A stretch of 64,000 nucleotides of DNA from Hymenobacter piscis (GCF_018760735.1 NZ_JAHHZN010000004.1:248001-312000); one strand, 5' to 3'. Shown: positions 8,048 to 16,599, counted from the stretch's first letter. Numbers and translations are program-made. Notes: generated by a model from the sequence alone, not told the origin.

Positions 8048-10519
8048 TTACTCCGCCTTCTGGATGGCTTCCTGGGCGGCCTGCACCAGGGCCTGCTGGT
8101 CGGCGGGCTTGTTTTGTTTTACTTTTTCGAGCATGCCCAGAATGGGTTCGGCAATGCCGTACTGCTTGTACTTCACGGCCATGTTCTGGAGGCGGCTGAC
8201 GCCTTCCCGGACCACGGTGGCGTCGGAGAGGCGGGTCATGAAGCCCACCAGGCTTTCGAGCATCTCAAACTGGCCCTGGGGGCCGGCTGCGTCGAACTCG
8301 TTGCGCACGTAGGCCCAGGTGCTGGCGTCGCCTTCCTGGGCGTACACACTGGCTACGGCGGCAGCCACGGCGCCCTTGGCGTCGGGAGCCAGGGCCTTGG
8401 CGCGGGCCAAGGCCTGCTGGGGCTGCACAGCGGCCAGGGCCTGCAAAGCGGCACCCTGCACGGCGTACGACTGGCTGCCCAGCAGTTTCACGAAGGTTTT
8501 AGTGTCCTTTTTCTCTTCCAGGGAGCCCAACGCGTTGAGCAGGGCAGCCTGGTTGTTGGTGTTTTTCTCCTGGGCGAGCTGCTTACGAATAACGGGGCCG
8601 GCGGCTTTGGCCACGGCTTTGTCGTCGAGCTTGAGGGCGGCCAGGGCGGCCAGGCGCAGGCCCGGATACTTGTCGTTGAGGGCCGTGAGCAGGAGCTGGC
8701 GGGCGTCGGCATCGGTGGGCGGAAGCTGGGCGGCGGCGGCCACGGCCTCGCGCCGGTCCACGTAGCGGGGCGCGTTCTGGTACTGGTACACAAACTCGGC
8801 GAAGGGCTTGTTGTCCTTTTTCTGCCAGAGCAGCACCTTGTCGGCATCCACATTCACCAGCGTGGGCTGGCTGGCGGCCGGGAAGCGGAAGGTCTGGGTG
8901 CGCTGGTCCATGGTGATGCGGTGGCGCTCGGCCTTCCCGTTCACGTACACCTCCACGGCCATCGGCAGCTGGAACACGGTGCCCGGCTGGGTCTGGGTGA
9001 GGGTGACGAGCTGCTGCCTGGCGGCCGCGTCGTAGCGGTAGTCAATCGTGACTTCGGGGTGGCCGGCGCTGAAGTACCACTGGTTGAAAAACCAGTTCAG
9101 GTCCTGGCCCGAAACGGCTTCCATGGCCAAACGAAGCTGGTGGGCTTCGCCGTTGCCGAACTTGTTATCGGTGAGATACTTTTTCAGGCCGGCGAAGAAC
9201 ACGTCGTCGGAGAGGTAGTTGCGCAGCATGTTCAGAATCTGGCCACCCTTCTGGTAGCTGACCAGGTCAAACATGTCCTCCTTATCGGCGTAGTGGAAGC
9301 GGACGAGCTGTTTCTGGGCGTCGCGGGGGCTGCGCAGGTAGTTGCGCATGTTCATGTAGGCGTGGGCGTCGCCGGCTTCCTGACCATACTTGTACTCAGC
9401 CCAGAGGGCCTCCGAGAAGTCGGCAAACGACTCGTTCACCGTCAGGTTACTCCAGCTTTCGGCCGTCACCAAGTCGCCGAACCACTGGTGGAACAGCTCG
9501 TGGGCAATGACCGATTCGCCGCTGGCATACTCTGCGTCGAGGGCCTCGCGGGCGTCCTTCTGCAGAAACTCGCCGTGCAGGGTGGCCGAGGTGTTTTCCA
9601 TGGCCCCGCTCACGTAGTCGCGCACCACTACCTGGGCGTACTTGTTCCAGGGGTACTCCACGCCCAGGCGCTGGGAGAAAAACTCCAGCATTTCGGGCGT
9701 GTTGCCGAAAATCTGCTTGGCGAAGGGCGCGTACTTGGGTTCGAGGTAGTAGTTCACCTCCTTGCCCCGCCAGGTGTCCTTCGTGATGCGGAAGTCGCCC
9801 ACGGCCATCATGAACAGGTAGGGCGAGTGGGGCAGCTCCATTTTCCAGGTGTCGGTGCGCAGGCCGGGGCCGGCCGGCTTCTGGCTCACCAGAGCGCCGT
9901 TGCTGAGCGTAACGTAGCGGGCGGGCACCGTCAGGCTGATTTCCGAGGTGGTTTTCTGGTTGGGGCTGTCGATGGTTGGAAACCAGGCCGAGGAAGCTTC
10001 CGTCTCGCCCTGGGTCCAGATCTGGCGGGGCTTGCCGGCCTCGGTGCTGTCGGGATTGATAAAATAAAGGCCCTTGGCGTCGGTGATGGCGGCGCTGCCC
10101 TTGGCCTTGAGCTCCTCGGGTTTGGCCACGTACTCCAGGTACACGGTGTACTGCTGACCGGGGGCGTAGAGGCGGTCGAGAGTGATGTTGAGCTGCTCGC
10201 CGTTGTACTGATACTGGAGCGTTTTGGCCTCGCCATTGCCCACCATTGTCACCGATTTAATGTCCATGCCCTTGGCATCAAGGCGCAGCGAGTCGGTGGC
10301 GTAGGCGAAGGGCTGGAGCGTGACCCACTCCTTGCCCAGGAGCTGGCGCTTGGCATAGTCGAAGCTCACCTCGAGCTTGGTGTGCACCAGGGCGTTGATT
10401 TTGCGGACCGAGGCACGGTAGGGGAGGGTGCTTACCGAATCGGGGCGGGCGGGCGCAGTCTGGGCGAAGGCTGGGGCGGCCCCCAGCAGGCCGAGGCCAA
10501 GTAACAGGGCTTTGGTCAT
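8048..10519 (-). CDS. M1 family aminopeptidase with C-terminal HEAT-like region
   Basis: An 823-residue secreted zinc aminopeptidase. The start at 10519 gives the signal peptide MTKALLLGLGLLGAAPAFAQ; the longer in-frame reading to 10738 lacks a sensible N-terminus. The M1 hallmarks are the exopeptidase motif GAMEN (about 304) and the zinc site HELFH (about 340) followed 18 residues later by NE. The region after about 560 is rich in short alanine/leucine helices with repeats like LAALAALKLDDKAVAKAAG, typical of the HEAT-like tail of M1 enzymes. It acts outside the inner membrane on peptide N-termini. It diverges from the esterase gene across 194 bp. Confidence is high. Confidence 0.95.
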   Translation of the reverse strand: MTKALLLGLGLLGAAPAFAQTAPARPDSVSTLPYRASVRKINALVHTKLEVSFDYAKRQLLGKEWVTLQPFAYATDSLRLDAKGMDIKSVTMVGNGEAKTLQYQYNGEQLNITLDRLYAPGQQYTVYLEYVAKPEELKAKGSAAITDAKGLYFINPDSTEAGKPRQIWTQGETEASSAWFPTIDSPNQKTTSEISLTVPARYVTLSNGALVSQKPAGPGLRTDTWKMELPHSPYLFMMAVGDFRITKDTWRGKEVNYYLEPKYAPFAKQIFGNTPEMLEFFSQRLGVEYPWNKYAQVVVRDYVSGAMENTSATLHGEFLQKDAREALDAEYASGESVIAHELFHQWFGDLVTAESWSNLTVNESFADFSEALWAEYKYGQEAGDAHAYMNMRNYLRSPRDAQKQLVRFHYADKEDMFDLVSYQKGGQILNMLRNYLSDDVFFAGLKKYLTDNKFGNGEAHQLRLAMEAVSGQDLNWFFNQWYFSAGHPEVTIDYRYDAAARQQLVTLTQTQPGTVFQLPMAVEVYVNGKAERHRITMDQRTQTFRFPAASQPTLVNVDADKVLLWQKKDNKPFAEFVYQYQNAPRYVDRREAVAAAAQLPPTDADARQLLLTALNDKYPGLRLAALAALKLDDKAVAKAAGPVIRKQLAQEKNTNNQAALLNALGSLEEKKDTKTFVKLLGSQSYAVQGAALQALAAVQPQQALARAKALAPDAKGAVAAAVASVYAQEGDASTWAYVRNEFDAAGPQGQFEMLESLVGFMTRLSDATVVREGVSRLQNMAVKYKQYGIAEPILGMLEKVKQNKPADQQALVQAAQEAIQKAE

Positions 10520-10713
10520 AGGGAATAAAAGGAGAGAAAATGTTTCCGGGCTGCTAGTTGCAAACTTTTGGGCAAAGCCGCGAAACCAGACCAGGGCAAG
10601 GATGCACAAAGCCGGGCCGGAGTTGCCCACCGCGCCCTGATGGCCAGCCCCTGGCGGGCAGAGTTGGGCAGGAATCCGTACTTTCCGGCAACAGACACCC
10701 CGTTCCTGAACGT

Positions 10714-11592
10714 ATGAAAAGTCTCCGCCTGCTGGCACTGCTGCTGCTGCTGCTGATTGCTCCCGCCGCCCGCGCCGCCACCGTTGATACCGTGGCCATT
10801 GCCAGCGCCGCCATGCAACGCACCTACAAGGCCGCCGTGGCCGTGCCGGCCTCCTACGCCAAAAACAAGAAGGCCCGCTACCCCGTGCTCTACCTGCTGC
10901 ACGGCGCCTACGGCCACTTTTCGGACTGGAGCAGCAAGACGCCCGACAAAACCCTCATCCACCGCCTCGCCGACCAGTACAACCTGCTCATCGTCATGCC
11001 CGAGGGCGAGACGTTCAGCTTCTACCTCGATTCGCCGGTGAACCCCGGCAGCCAGTTTGAAACCTACATTACCAAGGACGTCATCGGAGCCATCGACCAG
11101 CGGTACCGCACCGTGGCGCGCAAGGAAGGTCGGGTTATTTCGGGCCTGTCGATGGGCGGGCACGGGGCGCTGTACCTCTCGGGGCGGCACCCGGAGCTGT
11201 TTGCCGCGGCCGGCAGCATGAGCGGAGCCCTGGACATGAGCATCGCCAATCGCAAGCTCAGCCCCGAGGAAGCCCAGCAGCGCCAGAGCCTGTTCAACCC
11301 CATCCTCGGCCCCGAAACGCCCGCGCCCAGCGCGTACAGCGCCAACTCGGTAGTAAACATGGTCGATAAGCTCTACACCAACGGCCTGCCCCTCACCATC
11401 GACTGCGGCGTGGACGATTTCCTTATCGAAATCAACCGCGAAGTGCACCGCCGCCTCGTCTACAACCACACCCCCCACGACTACACCGAGCGGCCCGGCG
11501 CCCACACCTGGGAGTACTGGCAAAACGCGCTGCCCTACCACCTGGTCTTCTTCCAGCAAGTGCTGGAAAAGGGCGGGGTAGCGGTAAAGTAG
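10714..11592 (+). CDS. Secreted esterase, esterase D/feruloyl-esterase-like alpha/beta hydrolase
   Basis: A 292-residue alpha/beta hydrolase. The ATG at 10714 starts a signal peptide (MKSLRLLALLLLLLIAPAARA); upstream in-frame codons back to 10558 are not coding-like. The nucleophile elbow GLSMGGHG places the serine near residue 146, with a likely acid in CGVDDF (about 231) and the histidine in PGAHTW (about 263). YPVLYLLHGAYG forms the oxyanion-hole strand. This is the PF00756 putative esterase pattern, which includes S-formylglutathione hydrolases, feruloyl esterases and antigen-85-like enzymes. The signal peptide argues for carbohydrate-ester or lipid-ester work outside the cell. The exact substrate is unknown. 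Confidence 0.88.
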   Translation: MKSLRLLALLLLLLIAPAARAATVDTVAIASAAMQRTYKAAVAVPASYAKNKKARYPVLYLLHGAYGHFSDWSSKTPDKTLIHRLADQYNLLIVMPEGETFSFYLDSPVNPGSQFETYITKDVIGAIDQRYRTVARKEGRVISGLSMGGHGALYLSGRHPELFAAAGSMSGALDMSIANRKLSPEEAQQRQSLFNPILGPETPAPSAYSANSVVNMVDKLYTNGLPLTIDCGVDDFLIEINREVHRRLVYNHTPHDYTERPGAHTWEYWQNALPYHLVFFQQVLEKGGVAVK

Positions 11593-11674
11593 AGACGCAA
11601 CAGGTGGAGTCGCGTCGTTGCTGACGTTGTTTCGGGGGCGCGGCACCAGGTTGCCCACACCGTCATTTACTACA

Positions 11675-11717
11675 AAAGCCAGCCTCCCGACTACCATTGG
11701 TCGGGAGGCTGGCTTTT
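11675..11717. terminator. Bidirectional intrinsic terminator
   Basis: A strong stem (11675-11690 with 11701-11716) has A-rich sequence on its left and five T on its right, so it can serve the plus-strand esterase gene and possibly the convergent TPR gene. Confidence 0.85.
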
Positions 11718-11782
11718 TCGTCAGGAAGCTACGGAGGTTAAAATCGGCGTAACTCCTGGGGCTTTTTACGGGTTGCTGTGCC

Positions 11783-11810
11783 GTAGCGCGAACTACAAAG
11801 TTCGCGCTAC
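11783..11810. repeat. Perfect 12-bp hairpin GTAGCGCGAACT
   Basis: A perfect 12-bp inverted repeat with a 4-nt loop lies eight bases past the stop codon of the minus-strand TPR gene. It lacks a T-run, so it is a weak terminator candidate. It may instead be a small dispersed palindrome, but no second copy was found in this window. Confidence 0.6.
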
Positions 11811-11817
11811 TGTACAA

Positions 11818-12159
11818 CTAGTCCTCGTCCTCGTAATCCAGGCCCAGCAGTTGGTTCAGAGCTTGCTGGATTTCGCTGGCGGCGTGCAACTGGCCGGCTT
11901 TGCGGGCCACGGTCAGGCCTTTGCGGTAAACTTTTTCGGCTTCTTCGGGCTTTTCCAGCTGTTGCAGCATCTTGCCGGCGTGGTAGTACGTACCCACGTA
12001 GTCTGGATGCTCGTCGAGCAGTTTCTGGTAGTACGTCATGGCCCGTTCCGGCTCCGTAACGCGGTATTCGGTGGCCAGCGCGTAGATGGTAAACGCGTCG
12101 GTAGGATCATCCTGGTAGAAGGCCAGGAGTTGTTGCAGGCGGCTCGGCGCAGTTTCCAT
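11818..12159 (-). CDS. Small tetratricopeptide repeat protein
   Basis: A 113-residue cytoplasmic protein starting at METAPSRLQQLL (12159). A longer reading from 12219 would overlap the promoter region of etfB. It contains about three TPR helical hairpins (DAFTIYALATEY, PERAMTYYQKLLDEHPDYVGTYYHAG, PEEAEKVYRKGL) and an acidic tail YEDED. TPR modules bind proteins, so a scaffolding role is likely, but no partner can be named. It diverges from etfB with 74 bp between the start codons. There is no signal peptide or membrane segment. Confidence 0.85.
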   Translation of the reverse strand: METAPSRLQQLLAFYQDDPTDAFTIYALATEYRVTEPERAMTYYQKLLDEHPDYVGTYYHAGKMLQQLEKPEEAEKVYRKGLTVARKAGQLHAASEIQQALNQLLGLDYEDED

Positions 12160-12233
12160 GGGGCGGGAGTTTTGAGTATCTTCGCCCCAAATTTGACACT
12201 TTCTCCTAGTATCTTCCATATAAGCAGCCGTAG

Positions 12234-12974
12234 ATGAAGTTTCTCGTTTGCATCAGCAACGTACCCGACACGACCACCAAAATCACGTTTACTCCTGATA
12301 ACAAGGAGTTTAACAAAGCTGGCGTGCAGTTCGTGATTAATCCTTGGGATGAGTACGCACTCACTCGCGCCATTGAGCTGAAAGAAGCTCAGGGTGCTGG
12401 CACCGTTACCGTCCTCAACGTAGGCGAGGCCGACACCGAGCCCAACATCCGCAAGGCCCTGGCCATCGGCGCCGACGACGCCATCCGCGTCAACGCCCAC
12501 CCGAAGGATGCCTTCTTCGTGGCCCAGCAAATCGCCAGCATCGCCAAAGACGGCGGCTACGACGTGATTCTGATGGGCAAGGAAAGCATCGACTACAACG
12601 GCTTCCAGGTGCACGGCATGGTGGGCGAGCTGCTCGGCATCCCGACGGTGGCCCCGGCCATGAAGCTGGATATGAGCGGCAACACCGCCACGCTGGAGCG
12701 CGAAATTGAAGGCGGCAAGGAAATCGTGGAAGTAAACACGCCCTTCGTGGCTTCCTGCCAGCAGCCTATGTGCGAGCCCCGCATCCCGAACATGCGCGGC
12801 ATCATGACGGCCCGCACCAAGCCCCTGAAAGTGGTGGAAGCCACCGCCGACGCGGCCCGCACCGAGGTAGCCACCTTCGCGCTGCCTCCCCAGAAGCAGG
12901 GCGTGAAGCTCATCCCCGCCGAAAGCGCCGGCGAGTTGATCAAACTGCTCCGCAACGAAGCCAAGGTTATCTAG
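12234..12974 (+). CDS. etfB: Electron transfer flavoprotein beta subunit
   Basis: A 246-residue ETF beta subunit, normal length. It starts MKFLVCISNVPDTTTKI, and the family signature with VNTPFVASCQQPMCEPRIPNMRGIM lies at about 160-190. ETF accepts electrons from acyl-CoA and related dehydrogenases and passes them to the respiratory chain; the beta subunit carries AMP and forms the body of the heterodimer. etfA follows 121 bp downstream on the same strand. The gap between the two subunit genes is filled by a phased short-repeat palindrome, unusual for partners made in equal amounts. A -7-like TATCTTCC box is at 12210-12217. Confidence 0.97.
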   Translation: MKFLVCISNVPDTTTKITFTPDNKEFNKAGVQFVINPWDEYALTRAIELKEAQGAGTVTVLNVGEADTEPNIRKALAIGADDAIRVNAHPKDAFFVAQQIASIAKDGGYDVILMGKESIDYNGFQVHGMVGELLGIPTVAPAMKLDMSGNTATLEREIEGGKEIVEVNTPFVASCQQPMCEPRIPNMRGIMTARTKPLKVVEATADAARTEVATFALPPQKQGVKLIPAESAGELIKLLRNEAKVI

Positions 12975-12976
12975 TT

Positions 12977-13088
12977 GGAGAGCTTAGCTGTTAGAACTCA
13001 GAGCTTAGTTTCAGCCAAAGTAGGCGCTATGCTATTTGTTCTCAACGTAAAAAATCTAAGCTCTAAGCTCTCACCTCTAAGTTCTAAA
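12977..13088. repeat. Phased heptamer palindrome between etfB and etfA
   Basis: The left arm reads as heptamers GAGCTTA, GCTGTTA, GAACTCA, GAGCTTA. The right arm has the inverse, CTAAGCT, CTAAGCT, CTCACCT, CTAAGTT. The two arms are about 45 bp apart and would pair imperfectly in the etf mRNA. The unit is the same as in the tandem array at 7948-8045. Confidence 0.8.
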
Positions 13089-13095
13089 AAGAAAA

Positions 13096-14073
13096 ATGTC
13101 TGTACTAGTAGTTGTTGAATGTGACGGCGGCGAGGTAAAGAAATCCTCGCTGGAAGTAGCTTCCTACGGCAGCCAGGTAGCCCAGATGCTGGGTACCACG
13201 GCCACGGCCGTAGCCGTGGGTGAAGCCACCGAAGCCAACCTGGCCAAGCTGGGCGAGCAGGGCATCACCAAGGTGTTGCACGACGCCGAGCCCCGTCTCA
13301 AGGATTTCGTGAACGGTGCCTACACCAAGCTGATTGCCGCCGCCGCCCAGAAGGAAGACGCCAAAATCATCGTGTTGGCTAACTCCAACATCGGTGCTTC
13401 GGTTGGCTCGCGTCTGTCGATCCGGCTGCAGGCCAGCTTGGCCACCAACGTGGTAGAGCTGCCCAAAACCGACGGTGGTTCGTTCACGGTGAAGCGCGGG
13501 GCCTTCTCGGGCAAAGCCTTTGCTGACGTGAAGCTGGACGGCGACCGGAAAATCATTGCCGTTAAAAAGAACTCCATCGAAGCCCTGCACGAGGCTGGCA
13601 AAACCGCTCAGGTAGAGGCCTTCTCGGCCCAGCTGTCGGATGCTGACTTCGCCGATGCGCCTAAGCAGGTGGTGATGCAGGATCAGGCCGGTGGCATTCT
13701 GCTGCCCGAGGCTGACCTCGTGGTATCGGGTGGCCGGGGCATGAAAGGCCCCGAAAACTGGAACCTCATCGAGGAACTGGCGCAGGCCCTGGGCGCGGCT
13801 ACGGCCTGCTCCAAGCCCGTGTCGGACGTGGACTGGCGCCCTCACCACGAGCACGTGGGTCAGACCGGCATCACCGTATCACCGAACCTGTACATTGCCT
13901 GCGGTATTTCGGGAGCTATCCAGCACCTGGCCGGCGTGAACTCGAGCAAAGTAATCGTGGTCATCAACAAAGACCCCGAAGCTCCGTTCTTCAAAGCGGC
14001 CGACTACGGCATCGTGGGCGACGTGTTCGATGTGCTGCCCAAGCTCACGCAAGCGGTAAAAGAGCTGAACTAA
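13096..14073 (+). CDS. etfA: Electron transfer flavoprotein alpha subunit
   Basis: A 325-residue ETF alpha subunit, usual length, starting MSVLVVVECDGGEVKKSS. The C-terminal FAD-binding domain (about 195-320) contains LVVSGGRGMKGPENW, the VSDVDWRPHHEHVGQTG segment and CGISGAIQHLAGVNSSK, all diagnostic of EtfA. With EtfB it forms the soluble electron carrier between flavin dehydrogenases and ETF:quinone oxidoreductase. The genes are in the normal beta-alpha order. Another phased repeat follows the stop codon. Confidence 0.97.
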   Translation: MSVLVVVECDGGEVKKSSLEVASYGSQVAQMLGTTATAVAVGEATEANLAKLGEQGITKVLHDAEPRLKDFVNGAYTKLIAAAAQKEDAKIIVLANSNIGASVGSRLSIRLQASLATNVVELPKTDGGSFTVKRGAFSGKAFADVKLDGDRKIIAVKKNSIEALHEAGKTAQVEAFSAQLSDADFADAPKQVVMQDQAGGILLPEADLVVSGGRGMKGPENWNLIEELAQALGAATACSKPVSDVDWRPHHEHVGQTGITVSPNLYIACGISGAIQHLAGVNSSKVIVVINKDPEAPFFKAADYGIVGDVFDVLPKLTQAVKELN

Positions 14074-14150
14074 TGTGACTGTAATGTGCGAAATGCGGGA
14101 ATTGTGCTGCGGCCGTTCCCGTATTTCGCACATTTTCACATTCTTCGCAC
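14072..14150. repeat. Phased 9-mer palindrome after etfA
   Basis: Left-arm units are AATGTGACT, AATGTGCGA, AATGCGGGA. Inverse units with CGCACATTT follow at 14125-14150. It starts at the etfA stop codon and precedes the GTG start of the nuclease-like gene. It has the same 9-bp AATGTG-type unit as the loci at 20833, 25858, 28585 and 30101. Confidence 0.75.
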
Positions 14151-14175
14151 CAGCAAATTCACCAAGACCCTACTT

Positions 14176-14808
14176 GTGAAAAAAATACCGCTCGAAATCC
14201 TGGGCCTCTCGTCCAGCCAGTCGCAGTCGGGTTCCTTTGCCCTCATCCTGGGGGAGAAGACCGGCAACCGACGCCTGCCGATTATCATCGGCATGTTTGA
14301 GGCGCAGAGCATTGCCATTCAGATAGAGAAAATTAACCCGAACCGGCCCCTCACGCACGATTTGTTCAAGTCGTTTGCCGAGCAGGTACATGTGGCCGTG
14401 CTGGAAGTGCTGATTTCCGACCTGAAAGAAGGCGTGTTCTACTCCAAGATTGTGTGCTCCGACGGGGCCACCACCTTCGAGCTGGATTCGCGCCCTTCCG
14501 ATGCCATTGCCATCGGCCTGCGCTTCGGCGTGCCCATCTTCACGGTGGAAAGCGTGCTGAGCGAAGCCGGCATCATTCTGTCGGACTTGGACGAAAACGC
14601 CGAAGATTCAGATGATGATGAGGATGACGACGACGAGGATGATGACGCCGGCCTCGGTGCCGACAAGCCCGCGCCTGAACCCCGGGAGCCCAGCGGCCAG
14701 GTACCGGTGGACGAGCTGACCAAGATGCTCGCCCAGGCCATCGACCGGGAAGACTACGAGAAGGCAGCCAAAATCCGGGATGAACTCGACAAGCGCAAAG
14801 ACAGCTGA
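14176..14808 (+). CDS. Bifunctional nuclease domain (DUF151) protein with UVR motif
   Basis: A 210-residue protein read from a GTG at 14176 (VKKIPLEILGLSSSQSQSGSF), since the upstream in-frame codons lie inside the repeat palindrome. Residues 1-140 match the bifunctional nuclease fold (LGEKTGNRRLPIIIGMFEAQSIA and DSRPSDAIAIGLRFGVPIF). A very acidic DDDE linker (about 148-160) follows, and then a C-terminal UVR-type helix pair (LAQAIDREDYEKAAKIRDEL), which in UvrB and UvrC mediates protein contacts. The combination is common in Bacteroidota and its role is unproven; the plant homologue has RNase/DNase activity. It follows etfA. Confidence 0.88.
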   Translation: MKKIPLEILGLSSSQSQSGSFALILGEKTGNRRLPIIIGMFEAQSIAIQIEKINPNRPLTHDLFKSFAEQVHVAVLEVLISDLKEGVFYSKIVCSDGATTFELDSRPSDAIAIGLRFGVPIFTVESVLSEAGIILSDLDENAEDSDDDEDDDDEDDDAGLGADKPAPEPREPSGQVPVDELTKMLAQAIDREDYEKAAKIRDELDKRKDS

Positions 14809-14929
14809 TTCGGCCCCGGCCCCGGCTGCTCCTCCCGAAGGCGGTTGGCGGGGTAAGCTGACCGGTTTTTTGGCGAAGCTGGTGACGGAGGTCACGGAAG
14901 TACTTTCCGAGGCAGCCGATGAGCAGTAA
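14780..14929 (+). CDS. Possible 49-residue ORF overlapping the nuclease gene
   Basis: An ATG at 14780 opens a 49-codon frame that overlaps the last 29 bases of the nuclease gene in another frame and stops at 14929, just before a terminator. The product has a Pro/Ala-rich N-terminal half, then a positively charged amphipathic helix (WRGKLTGFLAKLVTEVTEVL). The overlap and terminator placement fit a translationally coupled last gene, but high-GC sequence often holds such frames by chance. No homologue is known to me. Confidence 0.35.
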   Translation: MNSTSAKTADSAPAPAAPPEGGWRGKLTGFLAKLVTEVTEVLSEAADEQ

Positions 14930-14947
14930 ACTACACTGATTGAACCC

Positions 14948-14984
14948 AAACCCCATCCGACTTTCTGAGTTGGGTGGGGTTTTT
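14948..14984 (+). terminator. Intrinsic terminator
   Basis: The stem AACCCCATCCGAC pairs with GTTGGGTGGGGTT using G-T wobbles, followed by five T. It ends the etfB-etfA-nuclease transcript and lies just before the YfiT-like gene. Confidence 0.75.
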
Positions 14985-15026
14985 CGTGGGCGTTGTACCT
15001 TGCCGTCCTATTTTCCCCCTTCCCGT

Positions 15027-15572
15027 ATGGATTCTGCTGCTGCTGATTTACGCTACCCCCTGGGCCCGCCCGCGCTGCCCGATGCCCCCCTGGACCGTGG
15101 CGCCCGCACGGCGTACATGGCCCATCTGGCTACCCTTTCCGACCAGTTGCGCGCCGCCGTGGCCGGCCTCACGCCCGCCCAGCTCGATACGCCCTACCGC
15201 CCCGACGGCTGGACGGTGCGCCAGGTTATCCATCACCTGCCCGATTCTCACCTGAACGCCTACACGCGCTTTCGCCTGGCCCTGACCGAGGACAGCCCCA
15301 CCATCAAGCCCTACGATGAGGCTGCCTGGGCCGAACTGCCCGACGTGGCCGCCACGCCGCCGGCCGTGTCGCTGGCTTTGCTGGAGGCGCTGCACATCCG
15401 GTGGGTGCGCCTGCTGCGCAACCTCACCGATGCGCAGTGGGAGCGGACCTTCTTGCATCCCGGCACCCGCACCACCTTCACCCTCGACCAGGCCCTGGTA
15501 CTTTACTCCTGGCACGGCCGCCATCACCTGGCCCACATTACCGAACTCCGCCGCCGCGAAGCCTGGGGCTAG
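15027..15572 (+). CDS. YfiT-like DinB-fold metal-dependent protein (bacillithiol transferase type)
   Basis: A 181-residue four-helix DinB/YfiT protein. The ATG at 15027 gives the canonical N-terminal RYPLGPP segment; the frame upstream of it crosses a terminator. Three metal-binding histidines are expected: WTVRQVIHHLPDSH supplies one and WHGRHHLAHITEL near the C-terminus supplies two. B. subtilis YfiT is a putative metal-dependent hydrolase, and homologues are annotated as bacillithiol S-transferases. Many Bacteroidota make bacillithiol, so thiol detoxification is a fair inference. It is a single-gene unit, and a large palindrome follows. Confidence 0.88.
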   Translation: MDSAAADLRYPLGPPALPDAPLDRGARTAYMAHLATLSDQLRAAVAGLTPAQLDTPYRPDGWTVRQVIHHLPDSHLNAYTRFRLALTEDSPTIKPYDEAAWAELPDVAATPPAVSLALLEALHIRWVRLLRNLTDAQWERTFLHPGTRTTFTLDQALVLYSWHGRHHLAHITELRRREAWG

Positions 15573-15580
15573 CGGTACAT

Positions 15581-15797
15581 GAGTGAAGTGGGGAATGCGT
15601 GCATCGTTCGGTTGTTGCTGCGAGGCGGAGCCGACACTATCCATTCTTCAGGCAGCCCAAGGAAATACAAAGCCCCTGACGTGCGGACGCCAGGGGCTTT
15701 GGGCTGAAAAAGGATTTTGCGCTCTGGAAAGGACGGATTGCGTCGGCTGCGCCTCGCAGGAACAACCGAATGATGCACGCATTCCCATTTCGCTCAC
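15581..15797. repeat. Large inverted repeat with about 60-bp imperfect arms
   Basis: The left arm (about 15581-15642) and right arm (about 15735-15797) are imperfect inverted copies containing CGGTTGTT(G/C)CTGCGAGG and GGAATGCGTGCAT. An inner stem at 15669-15700 sits in the middle. It lies between the convergent YfiT-like and MlaF-like genes. It is a different sequence family from the GGAGCGAAGGACC repeats. It could terminate both transcripts or be a palindromic mobile relic. Confidence 0.75.
15669..15700 (-). terminator. Stem-loop inside the large palindrome
   Basis: The stem AAAGCCCCTG with CAGGGGCTTT has a 12-nt loop. On the minus strand it is followed by TTTGTATTT, so it could end the mlaE-mlaF-like transcript. 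On the plus strand the tail is not T-rich. Confidence 0.55.
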
Positions 15798-15810
15798 TCA
15801 CCGATTCCCG

Positions 15811-16587
15811 CTACGCCGGGGTGTGGGATTCGTCGTCGATGCGTTTGGCGGCCCGCACGAGGCTGCTGCTGAAGATGAATTCCTTGAGCTCGGGAACCTG
15901 GGCATTCAGAATTTCATCCTTGTTGCCGTCCCAGAGCTTGAGGCCCTTGTATAGGAAGATGATATGGTCCCCGATTTCGACCACCGAGTTCATGTCGTGG
16001 GTGACGATGACGGTGGTAATGTCGTACTCGTAGGTGATTTCCTGGATGAGCTCATCAATCTTGATGCTGGTGAGCGGGTCGAGGCCGGAGTTGGGCTCGT
16101 CGCAGAACAGGTAGGTGCAGTTGGGGGCAATGGCCCGGGCAATGCCCACGCGCTTCTTCATGCCGCCCGATATTTCGGACGGCATTTTATCCCCCGCATT
16201 TTCCAGGCCCACGCGCTTGAGGCAGAACTGCACCCGGTCGCGGCGTTCTTCCCGGCTCATTTCGGGCGTCAGCATCTGGAGCGGAAACTCCACGTTCTGG
16301 GCCACCGTCATCGAGTCGAACAAAGCCGAACCCTGGAACAGCATCCCGATTTTGCGGCGGATTTCCTGGCGGATCTGCACCTTGTTGTTGGTAAACACGG
16401 TGCCGTCGAAGGTAATGCTGCCCAGGTCGGGCTGCATCAGGCCCACAATGCACTGCAGCAGCACCGATTTGCCGGTACCCGAGCCGCCCAGCAGCAGGTT
16501 GCACTTGCCCGTTTCGAAGGTGCACGTGATGCCCTTAAGCACCTGGTTGCCATCGAAGGATTTCTGAACGTTATGAACTTCAATCAT
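15811..16587 (-). CDS. MlaF-like phospholipid transport ABC ATPase
   Basis: A 258-residue ABC ATPase. Walker A is GGSGTGKS, the signature is ISGGMKKR, and Walker B plus catalytic glutamate is in LFCDEPNSGLDP; the His-switch is VTHDM. The ISGGMKKRVGIARA signature and PNSGLDP are those of the MlaF/MKL family, which powers retrograde phospholipid transport that keeps the outer membrane asymmetric. The permease gene lies directly upstream in the same operon, separated by a phased repeat. No MlaD (MCE-domain) gene follows in this window, although MlaEF normally works with one. The assignment to the MlaF family is firm; the name is left blank because the complex is incomplete here. Confidence 0.93.
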   Translation of the reverse strand: MIEVHNVQKSFDGNQVLKGITCTFETGKCNLLLGGSGTGKSVLLQCIVGLMQPDLGSITFDGTVFTNNKVQIRQEIRRKIGMLFQGSALFDSMTVAQNVEFPLQMLTPEMSREERRDRVQFCLKRVGLENAGDKMPSEISGGMKKRVGIARAIAPNCTYLFCDEPNSGLDPLTSIKIDELIQEITYEYDITTVIVTHDMNSVVEIGDHIIFLYKGLKLWDGNKDEILNAQVPELKEFIFSSSLVRAAKRIDDESHTPA

Positions 16588-16599
16588 GAGAGTAGAAAC

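Noticed and set aside
8114..10504. A 796-codon plus-strand frame antisense to the M1 aminopeptidase
   Set aside because: Shadow of the aminopeptidase; composition is typical of antisense frames in GC-rich DNA.
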